The notes under the pieces: generated by a model
What the model was told of the DNA's origin: nothing
The model's input: only the letters and a program-made list of their open reading frames with translations
Databases searched by the model: none
Shown: positions 1-7,885 of the stretch, piece by piece
How the letters are laid out: each line of letters opens with the position of its first letter
Numbering within the stretch: position 1 is the first letter of the stretch
Program-made: the position numbers and the translations under genes
DNA from: Halostella salina
GTDB lineage: Archaea; Halobacteriota; Halobacteria; Halobacteriales; Natronoarchaeaceae
Direction: 5' to 3'
DNA length: 64,000 nt
Assembly (NCBI RefSeq): GCF_003675855.1
Contig: NZ_RCIH01000010.1
Coordinates: 1 to 64,000, forward strand

Positions 1-239
1 ACGACGTTGACGACGCCGTGTTTCTCATCGATGGCTCACTCTCGCTGAAAGACGCCTGTTCACGACACGGCCTCGATTTCCGATACGAAAAACATGGAAA
101 TCGGAACAGTGTCGAACGTGTCTTTCGAGAAGTAAAACGACGAACATCTTCGTTTTCAAACTGTTTTAGCAATGCCGACGCAGACACAGCTGACGACTGG
201 CTCAAATCGTTCAGCTTCGCATGGAATCAGCTAATCTGA
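1..239 (+). mobile_element. IS6-family transposase, C-terminal fragment (cut by window edge)
   Basis: The reading frame is already open at the left edge and ends at TGA 237-239, so only about the last 78 residues are visible. The stretch NSVERVFREVKRR followed by a phenylalanine-rich segment matches the C-terminal part of the DDE catalytic domain of IS6/IS240-type (ISH14-like) transposases. The glutamate in NSVE is the expected third acidic residue, and the IDGS segment ahead of it is also typical. The right end of the element probably lies within a few tens of bases after the stop, around 240-265, but the inverted repeat cannot be confirmed without the left end. The element directly borders the ORB repeats of the first origin. 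Confidence 0.8.
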
Positions 240-297
240 ACACTACCGATGAGTGTAGGGAAGTTTCACAGAGGACCGCTAGCGCTAGCGACACTGC

Positions 298-718
298 TGA
301 ACAGCGGAAGCGGTGGTGTGTCTCCTGTAGCTTGAACTGCGCACCTGCTGTGGATGGAGTATCCTCACGCGTTCGTTCGCCGGAACGGAACCGACGGTGT
401 GAGCTGGCCATCGCCACGTCGATCGTCGCTGAACAGCGGAAGTAGTGGTGTGTCTCTCTCGACTAACAGCGGAGCCTGTGGTATAAAGACCACTAGCCAT
501 GTCGGCTTGTTGCTGAACAGCGGAACCAGTGGTGTGGGGGAGTCATGGGGACAACGGAACCGTCAGTGTGTGGGACCGACCAGAGACAGCGGAAGTGGCG
601 GTGTGTCCGCCGTGCTGAACAGCGGAAGTAGTGGTGTGAGTGGTGGTCGAGCAAAGACAGCGGAACCGGTGGTGTCCGGAATTTATAAATAAAACGGGAC
701 AACGGAATCAGCGGAACC
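298..718. repeat. ORB-like repeat array, set 1 (candidate replication origin)
   Basis: About ten direct copies of a 20-24 bp repeat lie ahead of the orc gene: near 298-320, 381-401, 429-452, 463-484, 513-536, 551-570, 583-605, 614-638, 655-677 and a partial one at 698-718. The best copies read CTGAACAGCGGAAGTAGTGG followed by TGTG. The core is ACAGCGGAA plus a G/T-rich tail. Haloarchaeal origin recognition boxes are known to have such a dyad part plus a G-string, and to sit beside orc1/cdc6 genes. A further copy in opposite orientation lies after the gene at 1942-1962. The AT-rich stretch 680-695 is a possible unwinding site and also the promoter. Confidence 0.85.
680..695 (+). promoter_or_regulatory. 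AT-rich TATA region of the first orc gene
   Basis: ATTTATAAATAAAAC is the only AT-rich stretch between the ORB copies and the orc start. It can act as a haloarchaeal TATA box. It lies between repeats 9 and 10, so initiator binding could control the gene's own transcription. The same bases could serve as duplex-unwinding DNA. Confidence 0.5.
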
Positions 719-753
719 AAAGGTTAAGACCGATGCCTGTCACCCTGTCCAGT

Positions 754-1938
754 ATGGACGACGAATTCACGTTTGATCGGAAGGATTCGATCTTCCGCAA
801 TCGGAACGCGCTGACCGAGCATTGGACGCCGGACGAGCTGGTCGGACGCGACGCGGAACTTCGGGAGTATCACACCGCACTTCAGCCCGTGATTCAAAAC
901 GAGATCCCGAGTAACGTCTTTCTGTACGGGAAAAGCGGTGTCGGGAAAACGGCCGCGACACGGTTTCTCCTCCAACGGCTCGAACGGGACGCAGCCGACA
1001 TCGAAGGATTGGATCTACACACAGTCGAGATCAACTGTGACGGGCTCAATTCCTCGTATCAGGCGGCGGTCCAACTCGTCAACGAACTCCGGGAGCCGGG
1101 CGAGCAAATTTCCGACACCGGGCATCCCCAGGCGGCGGTGTACCGATTTCTGTTCAACGAACTCGATGCGCTCGGCGGGACCGTACTGCTCGTCCTCGAC
1201 GAGGTCGACCACATTGAGGACGACTCCTTGCTGTACAAGCTCCCGCGTGCGCTGTCGAACGGTGACGTGGAGGACGTGCAACTCGGTGTCATCGGGATCA
1301 GCAACGACCTGACGTTTCGGGAGCAACTGTCCTCGAAGGTTCGGTCGTCTCTGTGTGAAAAGGAGGTCTCGTTTTCGGCATACAATGCGACCGAACTCCA
1401 GCAGGTGTTGCGCCAGCGCGAAAAAGTAGCGTTCAAAGAAGGCGTTGTTGACGACGGCGTGATCGAGTTATGTGCCGCTTTCGGTGCGAAAGACTCCGGG
1501 GACGCCCGGCAGGCGCTTGACTTGTTGCTGGAAGCCGGCGACATCGCCCGTTCGGAGAACGCCGAGAACGTGACGGAACGTCACGTCGATCGCGCCCGGA
1601 CGAAACTGGAGACCGATCAGGTTGAACAGGGAATTTCGAACCTCCCCGAACACGGGCAGTACGTTCTCTACGCGCTGACGCTGCTACACGAGGACGGCGA
1701 CACGCCAGCCCGGACGAGGGACATCCACGACGTGTACGGGCTCGTCTGTGAGCGGGAAGGTGTCGAGCCCATATCGATGCGGTCCGTTCGCGAGCATCTC
1801 GCGGAGTTAATCCAACTCGGGATCGCTTCGTCGACGGTCAAAAACCGCGGTCAGGACGGCGGGAAGTTCAAAGAGCATACGCTGGACCAGTCGGTCGCCA
1901 GCGTTCAGGCCGGGCTGACGACGGTCCCCGAAGACTGA
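754..1938 (+). CDS. orc1: Orc1/Cdc6 family replication initiator (first)
   Basis: AAA+ initiator that should bind the flanking ORB repeats and load the replicative helicase. About 394 residues: Walker A GKSGVGKT at 59-66, Walker B LVLDE near 146-150, sensor 1 GISND near 181-185, sensor 2 GDAR near 249-252, then a C-terminal winged helix. The start at 754 (MDDEFTFDRK) fits the family; an in-frame ATG at 733 and upstream codons inside the repeats are less likely. It differs clearly from the second Orc at 7886, and its repeats differ too, so each protein probably recognises its own set. Which haloarchaeal Orc subgroup it belongs to cannot be decided by eye. Confidence 0.93.
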   Translation: MDDEFTFDRKDSIFRNRNALTEHWTPDELVGRDAELREYHTALQPVIQNEIPSNVFLYGKSGVGKTAATRFLLQRLERDAADIEGLDLHTVEINCDGLNSSYQAAVQLVNELREPGEQISDTGHPQAAVYRFLFNELDALGGTVLLVLDEVDHIEDDSLLYKLPRALSNGDVEDVQLGVIGISNDLTFREQLSSKVRSSLCEKEVSFSAYNATELQQVLRQREKVAFKEGVVDDGVIELCAAFGAKDSGDARQALDLLLEAGDIARSENAENVTERHVDRARTKLETDQVEQGISNLPEHGQYVLYALTLLHEDGDTPARTRDIHDVYGLVCEREGVEPISMRSVREHLAELIQLGIASSTVKNRGQDGGKFKEHTLDQSVASVQAGLTTVPED

Positions 1939-1941
1939 TCC

Positions 1942-1962
1942 TCACACCACGGGTTCCGCTGT
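1942..1962 (-). repeat. Inverted ORB copy downstream of first orc gene
   Basis: CACACCACGGGTTCCGCTGT here is the reverse complement of the set-1 repeat. It starts four bases after the orc stop codon. The orc gene is therefore enclosed by ORBs of opposite orientation, as in other archaeal origins where inverted ORBs flank the initiation zone. Confidence 0.8.
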
Positions 1963-2122
1963 TCGACGGATCGGTAATCGCACACGGGATGGATGTATCC
2001 TATTCGATTCTCGTTCTTTTCGACTCCGTATTCTCCTCACGTCCAGTCGAAAAACGTACAGTCACCCCGACTACAGTCGAACCGTCGATACGATTATATC
2101 ACAGGCGCGTCAACTGGAACCG

Positions 2123-2746
2123 ATGGCAAAGCGGCTCTCGACCGGCGTCACCGCCATCGACCGGAACCTCGACGGCGGCGTGCGCGCCGGCAGCGTGGTC
2201 GCGCTGCTGGCTCCGCCCGATAGCCAGAGCGAGCCGCTGCTACACGAGTTCATGGAGGAACGTCCGACCGCCTACATCACGACGCTGCGGACCGAGCCGG
2301 CCGTTCGGGACGACCTGGAGCGCGTGCTCCGGACGGACGACTACTCGATCCAGTACGCCGGCATCGACACGCCGATCGACAACGCCGGCCGCGTCGTCCA
2401 GCAGGTCGACGGGCAGGCAAACGTCGTCGTCGACACGCTGAACCCGCTGGAGGAGACCGGCGAGCGCAACCGCTACGTCAACTTCCTCAACCAGTTCAAG
2501 ACCCACCTCACCAACACGGGGGCGGTCGGCTTGCTCCACTGCACGGCGATGGACCCGCCGCCGCTGCGCGAGACGACGCTCACCATCGCGGACGTGGTGT
2601 GGGAGCTACAGACCGACGTGAAGGGGAACTCGATCGAGAACTTCCTCCAGGTGTCGAAGTTCCGCGGCGGTCGGCCCGCCGACGAGACGATCAAACTGGA
2701 CCTCGGCGAGGAGGTCGCGGTCGACACGAGCCGCGACATCGCGTGA
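2123..2746 (+). CDS. RAD55/KaiC-like protein lacking a P-loop
   Basis: About 207 residues with the RecA/KaiC fold pattern: an opening KRLSTGVTAIDRNLDGGV that matches the RAD55/KaiC entry motif, and a central strand VVVDTLNPL in the Walker B position. Where Walker A GxxxxGKS/T should follow, the sequence is LLAPPDSQSE, without the lysine and glycine, so ATP binding of the usual kind is unlikely. Related haloarchaeal proteins are annotated as RAD55-family ATPases or HTR-like regulators. A TATA-like ATTATATC lies at 2093-2100, about 23 bases ahead of the ATG. It follows the first orc gene in the same direction, but a promoter separates them. The function is unknown; a structural or regulatory role is inferred. 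Confidence 0.75.
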   Translation: MAKRLSTGVTAIDRNLDGGVRAGSVVALLAPPDSQSEPLLHEFMEERPTAYITTLRTEPAVRDDLERVLRTDDYSIQYAGIDTPIDNAGRVVQQVDGQANVVVDTLNPLEETGERNRYVNFLNQFKTHLTNTGAVGLLHCTAMDPPPLRETTLTIADVVWELQTDVKGNSIENFLQVSKFRGGRPADETIKLDLGEEVAVDTSRDIA

Positions 2747-2863
2747 CCGGCGGCCCTCGATCGATCTCCGGCTTCGCTTCGCGGTGATCTCCCCGGGACC
2801 ACCGTGTGTCGACGTGCCCGGGGGAGTACGTTTATTCGTGCCGACAGTGTACCCGGACGTACC

Positions 2864-3061
2864 ATGTCACGACTCAAACGCGCGCTGAGCCGGTCGCGCC
2901 ACGCCGCGATCGGTGCCAGCATCGGGGCCGCCGTCGGCGGCCTGTTCAGCCGGAACGCCGCAAGCACCGGTGCGGCGGTCGGGGGACTCGTGGGAGCGAT
3001 CATCGGCGAGAAGCGGGTGTCGGCCCGCACCCGGGTGGACGAGATGGTCGAGGAGACGTAG
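2864..3061 (+). CDS. Small glycine-zipper membrane protein
   Basis: 65 residues starting [11 protein letters not shown] basic N-terminus is followed by two glycine-zipper segments, [12 protein letters not shown] and [13 protein letters not shown], and then a charged tail. Such proteins usually sit in membranes or oligomerise through helix packing. A TATA-like TTTATTCG near 2830-2837 is a plausible promoter. An upstream in-frame start at 2804 is less likely, because it would add a segment of unlike composition. The function is unknown. Confidence 0.65.
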   Translation: MSRLKRALSRSRHAAIGASIGAAVGGLFSRNAASTGAAVGGLVGAIIGEKRVSARTRVDEMVEET

Positions 3062-3179
3062 CCGCGACCAGCAGTTCTCCCGCGGTTCCAGTTCGCCGGC
3101 CACTGCTTCCCTCCCGACAGCGACGGCAGTCCTCGCGGAGTGCGGAATCACTATGGCGTCCCGGCTACCCGATCGTACC

Positions 3180-4256
3180 ATGGAACTTGAGGGCTACTCC
3201 GACGAGTTCACGCGGCGCGACTGGGAAGCCGAGACCGACGACGGCCCGATCCGGTTTGCCATGATCGGCGTCGGCTGGTGGACACGGGACATGGCCATCC
3301 CGGCGGTACAGGAGTCGAAGTACTGCGAGACGACGACGCTGGTGAGCAGTTCGACCGAGAAGGCCGAGGACGCGGCCGAACTCGCCGACACGATCGAGCA
3401 CGGGATCACCTACGAGGAGTTCCACGACGGGAAAGCCAGCGACGCGTACGACGCCATCTACGTCGTCACGCCGAACGCGCTCCACCTGCAGTACGTCGAG
3501 ACCGCCGCCGAACTCGGCAAGGCGGTGCTGTGCGAGAAGCCGATGGAGGGCGACGTGGAGCGCGCCGAGCAACTGGTCGCCGCCTGCGACGAGGGCGACG
3601 TGCCGCTGATGATCGGCTACCGGATGCACACCGAGCCGGCGGTCCGCCGGATGAAGGAACTGATCGACGACGGGTTCATCGGCGACCCGGTGCAGGTCCA
3701 CGGTCACATGTCCCAGCAGCTGCTGGAGATGATCCCGGACCCCGACCAGTGGCGGCTGAACGACGACCTCTCGGGCGGCGCGACGGTGATGGACATCGGG
3801 CTCTACCCCCTCAACACGACGCGGTTCGTCCTCGACGCCGACCCGGAGCGCGTGCTGGCGTCGACGATCTCGACCGACGAGGCCTTTGCCGACGTGCCCG
3901 ACCAGTACGCCTCGTTCATCCTGGAGTTCCCGGACGACGTGCAGGCGGCCTGCACCGCCACGCAGAGCGGCTTCGAGACGGGCCACCTGCGCATCGTCGG
4001 CGAGCGCGGCGAACTGCTGCTCGAACCCGCGTTCTTCAACCGCGACGCCGCGTCGCTGACGCTCAAGCGCGGCGAGAGCGAGGCGTCGATCGAGTTCCCC
4101 GACGTGGACCAGATGGAGGAGGAGTTCGACTACTTCGCCAACCGCCTGCTCACCGACGGGGAGATCGAACCGGACGGGGAGCACGGGCTGGTCGACATGC
4201 GCGCGATGGACGCCATCTACGAGGCCGGCGAGACGGGGCGCGCCGTCGACCTGTAG
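3180..4256 (+). CDS. gfo6: D-xylose 1-dehydrogenase-like (Gfo/Idh/MocA family)
   Basis: 358 residues. The N-terminal Rossmann segment [13 protein letters not shown] binds NAD(P). The Gfo/Idh/MocA signature LCEKPMEGD carries the EKP lysine, and [12 protein letters not shown] lies in the substrate domain. The [13 protein letters not shown] segment and overall length match haloarchaeal Gfo6, the NADP-dependent D-xylose 1-dehydrogenase that starts oxidative xylose degradation. No other xylose-pathway gene is nearby, so the exact sugar is inferred from family resemblance. The ATG at 3180 is preferred over longer in-frame starts, which run into non-coding sequence. Confidence 0.8.
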   Translation: MELEGYSDEFTRRDWEAETDDGPIRFAMIGVGWWTRDMAIPAVQESKYCETTTLVSSSTEKAEDAAELADTIEHGITYEEFHDGKASDAYDAIYVVTPNALHLQYVETAAELGKAVLCEKPMEGDVERAEQLVAACDEGDVPLMIGYRMHTEPAVRRMKELIDDGFIGDPVQVHGHMSQQLLEMIPDPDQWRLNDDLSGGATVMDIGLYPLNTTRFVLDADPERVLASTISTDEAFADVPDQYASFILEFPDDVQAACTATQSGFETGHLRIVGERGELLLEPAFFNRDAASLTLKRGESEASIEFPDVDQMEEEFDYFANRLLTDGEIEPDGEHGLVDMRAMDAIYEAGETGRAVDL

Positions 4257-4409
4257 CGTTGTGCTCGATCCGGGCGCGAGCTTCGGAACCCCACCACAGT
4301 TGCGAACCGGTTAGAATACACGGTTCCCAGAGATCACATGTTCTCACCGACATCGGTGACCGACTGACAGTGCCACAAACGATATGATAGTTCTTCACAA
4401 GGATGCGGT

Positions 4410-6344
4410 ATGGCTCCGGACCGTTTACGCCGACGCGACCTGCTTGCAGGCGTGACTGGGGCAGTCACTGCGATCTCGGGGTGTTCCAGCACCGACTCCG
4501 ACCAGCCGACGGAGACTGACACTGATTCCGCTCCGTCCACGGGAACTGCCACCGACGCCGACCCCTCCGAGACGACGGCGGAATCGGCCACGATCAGCCT
4601 CGATGCGACGATACAGAACGACAGCGTTCTCGTCGGCGAGACGGTCAGGGTCGGCGTCGTCGTCGAGAATCAGGGGACGGCGGCCAGCCAACGTACCCTC
4701 GTTCTCACGGAGGACGGCCTCGAGGCCGATACGGCGACCGTCACGGTGCAAGGCGGCGGCGAGGAGACGGCAACGCTGACGTTCGTCACACCGTCGGAGC
4801 CGGGCACGGTCTCGCTCGAACTCAACGGGGAACGTATCGGCGAGGTCACGGTCATCCACCGCACACGGCTCCACGTCGCTCCCGACGGTTCCGACGACGC
4901 CGTCGGAACCCCGGACGACCCGGTCAGAACGATCGGGAGGGCGCTCGAACGAGCACGCCCCGGTACCACGGTCCAACTCGCCCCCGGCGAGTACCGCGAA
5001 CTGCTGCGGACCCGACGGGACGGCGAGCCCGACGCCCCGATCACGGTTACCGGTCCGCCGGAGGCGGTCATCCGACCCCCGCTGGGCGTCTACAACGCGG
5101 TCCGGATCGACCACAACCACTTCCACCTCCGCGGCGTCACGATCAACGGGTTAGTCGATCCGGAGCGCAAGTACGAGGACTACCGCGTCTGGATCCCCTG
5201 GTGCGTGTCCATCACGCCCCTGAGACGACGTGACGAGGGCCTCGAATACCTCCGGGACATCGTCGTCGAGCCGTCGAGAATCGGCAACAGTGCCCAGGGA
5301 CTCATACAGGTCGAGCGTGTCCGGAACGCCTCGATCGGGAACTTCGAAGTCATCGGCCCCGCGGGGATGCAGTTCGATCCGCGGGTCGACAACCACGAGG
5401 TCGGCCACATCCGGGAGATCGTCTACGTCGGCAGCCCGGAGGTCCACCGCGGCGAGGACCACTACAAATACGAGACGCTGGACCGCAGCCGGGACATTCG
5501 TATCCACCACATCGACAACAGCGAGGGGTACGCACACAACGAACTCGTCGACGTGAAACTCGGGAGCAGCGACATCACCGTCGAGTACTGCACGGACCGG
5601 AACGCGGGACACAACTCCGAGGGCGTCGTGAACGCGGCTATCGACGTGAAGGGCAACGACTGTACGGTCCGCTGGAACGATATCGGGGAGTGTCCACTCC
5701 CCGTGAGCTTCGGCGCGTGGGCACCCTCGGAGGACGTCGACGGGGGCGACTGGAGTCGGAACAACGCGGTCTACGGGAACCACATTCACGACTTCATCGC
5801 GGGGCCGTTCCGCCTCCGGAACGAGGGTGACATCGGACCGGTCTCGTTCGATGACCAACGCACCCTCTGCGGAAACCGGATCGAACGCGGCGAGCTCGAC
5901 GTCGAACCGTGGATGGCTGACGCAAACGGGTTCGACGGGCTCGTCGACCGACGCGGGACCGACGAAGTGACCGTCGAGGTGGGGACTGGACCCGACGGAC
6001 GCGCACTCGACCCGGCTGCCGTTATCGTCGACCGGGGGACGACCATCACCTGGGACTGGGTCGACGGCAGCGGGAGCCATTACATCGTCGACCGCCTCCG
6101 TGTCGCTTCCGACCCCGAATCCGTCCCCGATCCGAGGCCCGCGCCGTACTCCGAGTCCAAGACGCTCGATCTGGTCGGAATGACGCGGTTTGCGTGCTAC
6201 GCACACCATCAGGAGGGGATGATCGGGGCCGTCGTCGTGGCCGACGACCCGGACCGGTATGCCTTCGCGCAGGCGGCCTGCGACGGGGACGTGCCCGACG
6301 GTGACGGTGTCGGGCACGCCGGTGGCGACGGTCGCTGGTCGTAA
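4410..6344 (+). CDS. Lipoprotein: beta-helix domain fused to halocyanin-like copper domain
   Basis: 644 residues. The N-terminus has a twin-arginine-like RRRDLL and the lipobox ISGC (Cys25), so a Tat-exported, lipid-anchored protein is expected. After a Thr/Ser/Asp-rich linker comes a CARDB-like beta-sandwich (about 50-145). Then a right-handed parallel beta-helix opens with the DUF1565-type motif LHVAPDGSDDAVGTPDDPVR. The last 120 residues resemble a blue-copper halocyanin domain: His557 in GSGSHYIV, then Cys596-x2-His599-x4-Met604, the full type-1 ligand set. The fusion suggests a surface polysaccharide-binding or lyase-like module with an electron-transfer centre. The substrate is unknown. 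Confidence 0.8.
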   Translation: MAPDRLRRRDLLAGVTGAVTAISGCSSTDSDQPTETDTDSAPSTGTATDADPSETTAESATISLDATIQNDSVLVGETVRVGVVVENQGTAASQRTLVLTEDGLEADTATVTVQGGGEETATLTFVTPSEPGTVSLELNGERIGEVTVIHRTRLHVAPDGSDDAVGTPDDPVRTIGRALERARPGTTVQLAPGEYRELLRTRRDGEPDAPITVTGPPEAVIRPPLGVYNAVRIDHNHFHLRGVTINGLVDPERKYEDYRVWIPWCVSITPLRRRDEGLEYLRDIVVEPSRIGNSAQGLIQVERVRNASIGNFEVIGPAGMQFDPRVDNHEVGHIREIVYVGSPEVHRGEDHYKYETLDRSRDIRIHHIDNSEGYAHNELVDVKLGSSDITVEYCTDRNAGHNSEGVVNAAIDVKGNDCTVRWNDIGECPLPVSFGAWAPSEDVDGGDWSRNNAVYGNHIHDFIAGPFRLRNEGDIGPVSFDDQRTLCGNRIERGELDVEPWMADANGFDGLVDRRGTDEVTVEVGTGPDGRALDPAAVIVDRGTTITWDWVDGSGSHYIVDRLRVASDPESVPDPRPAPYSESKTLDLVGMTRFACYAHHQEGMIGAVVVADDPDRYAFAQAACDGDVPDGDGVGHAGGDGRWS

Positions 6345-6476
6345 GCCCGCGCTCCGACACGTGCGAAACCAGGTGGTCCGGCCGAACGTCACCAGTCCTG
6401 CAACGACCGCCGGCAGCCGTCACATCGGGACGGGGCAACCCCTATCATCTTAGCATCGGGCCGCGAAAGGCCGGGT

Positions 6477-7229
6477 ATGCCACGCGACAACCCCCTCGAC
6501 GGCGACGTTGCCATCGTCACCGGCGCGAGTTCCGGCATCGGCGCGGCGACCGCACACGAACTGGCGGCCGACGGCGCGAACGTCGTACTGGCCGCACGGA
6601 GTGCGGACCGCATCACAGAACTCGCCGACTCGATCGAGGCCGACCACGGCGTCCGTGCGGAGGCGGTACCGACCGACGTGACCGACGAGGACGCCGTCGA
6701 CGCGCTCGTGGAGACGACCGTCGAGACGTTCGGCCGCCTCGACGCGGTCGTGGCGAACGCGGGCGTCGGTCGCTCCGGGTCGGTCGAGGGGATGGCGACC
6801 GAGACGTACCGGACGATGCTCGGCGTCAACGTCGACGGCGCGTTCTTCACCGCCCGCGCGGCGCTGCCCCACCTCCGGGAGACCGAGGGAACGCTCGTGT
6901 TCCTCGGCAGTTTCGCGGGGCAGTACCCCCGTCCCGGTAATCCCGTGTACGCCGCGACGAAGTGGTGGGTCCGAGGGTTCGCGCTCAGCCTCGCGGGGAG
7001 CGTCGGCGGCGACGGTGTCGGCGTCAGCGTCGTCAACCCGACCGAGGTGCGAACGGGGTTCCTCTCCGAGGACGAGGACGCCGAGGGGTTCGACGAGCGC
7101 TTCGCCCCCGGCGAGGTGACCGAGCCGTCGGAGGTGGCTGCCGCGATCGCGTTCGCCGTCCGGCAGGAGTCGCCAACTGCGACGACGGAGATCGACCTGT
7201 TCCGGCGGGACAAGTTCGAGCACTTCTGA
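6477..7229 (+). CDS. Short-chain dehydrogenase/reductase
   Basis: 250 residues of a classical SDR. The N-terminal nucleotide motif VTGASSGIGAA is followed by the NAG segment VVANAGVG. The catalytic region reads FLGSFAGQYPRPGNPVYAATKWW, giving Ser, Tyr and Lys in the order expected. The substrate cannot be predicted. It ends just before the second origin region. The start at 6477 gives the standard N-terminus. Confidence 0.9.
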   Translation: MPRDNPLDGDVAIVTGASSGIGAATAHELAADGANVVLAARSADRITELADSIEADHGVRAEAVPTDVTDEDAVDALVETTVETFGRLDAVVANAGVGRSGSVEGMATETYRTMLGVNVDGAFFTARAALPHLRETEGTLVFLGSFAGQYPRPGNPVYAATKWWVRGFALSLAGSVGGDGVGVSVVNPTEVRTGFLSEDEDAEGFDERFAPGEVTEPSEVAAAIAFAVRQESPTATTEIDLFRRDKFEHF

Positions 7230-7320
7230 CTGGGTTACTCAACTTTAACCAATCCAAAACCTCGATCGAACACGTTGTCCTCTCCATTGAGACTGTTGAA
7301 CCGTGGACAGGGCGAACGCC

Positions 7321-7842
7321 CCCACCCCACGTTTCCGCTGTAGATCGGTAAGGGTCTGACCCTCTTCGTGGCCCTTTCAGGTGGAACTCTTGGTGGCAAG
7401 GATGGACGAAGATACGGTGAGCTGGTCGCTCGAAGCTGCGCTTCTCGCTTTCTACTAACACGAAGAAGTGCAGTACGGAAACGTTCATAAGATAGGTATA
7501 AAAAGTTATCTATAGAATCAGGATAAGAACCTTCCATGTCCATCAGTAGCCAGTCGGTATCGTTCATCTACAGCGGAAATACGGGGTGGCCGGGACAGAG
7601 TTACCGATGTAAATAGACTGTACTGAATAATATCGGCATATTTACAGCGGAAACCTGGTCCATCCGGTGACGGTGAACGAGAAACTTGATGCCGATGATC
7701 GGGAAAATCGTTTGGCCGTGGACTTGGATGAGTGGTGTCATCTACAGCGGAAACAAGGTTGTTACATAAGATGTATTTCATTACGGTGGTATGCTCTCAA
7801 ACGACTATTTCGAACCTATTTACAGCGGAAACGTGGGGTGGG
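7321..7842. repeat. ORB-like repeat array, set 2 (second candidate origin)
   Basis: Five copies of a repeat distinct from set 1 lie between the SDR and the second orc gene. An inverted copy sits at 7321-7345, and direct copies at 7568-7589, 7640-7659, 7740-7759 and 7819-7842. The core is TACAGCGGAAACGTGGGGTG. The two outermost copies share an identical 22-bp core in opposite orientation and bracket about 475 bp. Inside is AT-rich DNA, notably 7485-7530 (ATAAGATAGGTATAAAAAGT), a good candidate unwinding element. No convincing gene occupies 7230-7885. The G-string and the neighbouring orc gene match known haloarchaeal origins. Confidence 0.88.
7485..7530. other. Candidate duplex-unwinding element of second origin
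   Basis: The stretch around TAGGTATAAAAAGTTATCT is the most AT-rich part of the second origin and lies between the inverted ORB and the first direct ORB. Archaeal origins typically place such DNA between inverted ORBs. The assignment rests on composition and position only. Confidence 0.5.
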
Positions 7843-7852
7843 TGTGGCCTTC

Positions 7853-7861
7853 ATCTTTATA
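7853..7861 (+). promoter_or_regulatory. TATA box of second orc gene
   Basis: CTTTATATT lies about 25-30 bases ahead of the ATG at 7886, right for a leaderless transcript. It begins only about 10 bases after the last ORB copy (7819-7842). Initiator binding there would be expected to affect the gene's own expression. Confidence 0.6.
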
Positions 7862-7885
7862 TTCCATCGTTCCAATCCTCCGAAT

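Noticed and set aside
298-677. CRISPR array at the first origin repeats
   Set aside because: Repeat copies vary in sequence, spacers are irregular (10-60 bp), and no cas genes lie nearby. The orc gene and G-rich tails fit ORBs.
640-753. Longer start for the first orc gene
   Set aside because: The extra codons translate the ORB repeats and the promoter. The AAA+ initiator family normally starts at about MDDEF.
7667-7885. Longer start for the second orc gene
   Set aside because: It would run through ORB copies and a TATA box. The ATG at 7886 is at leaderless distance from CTTTATATT.
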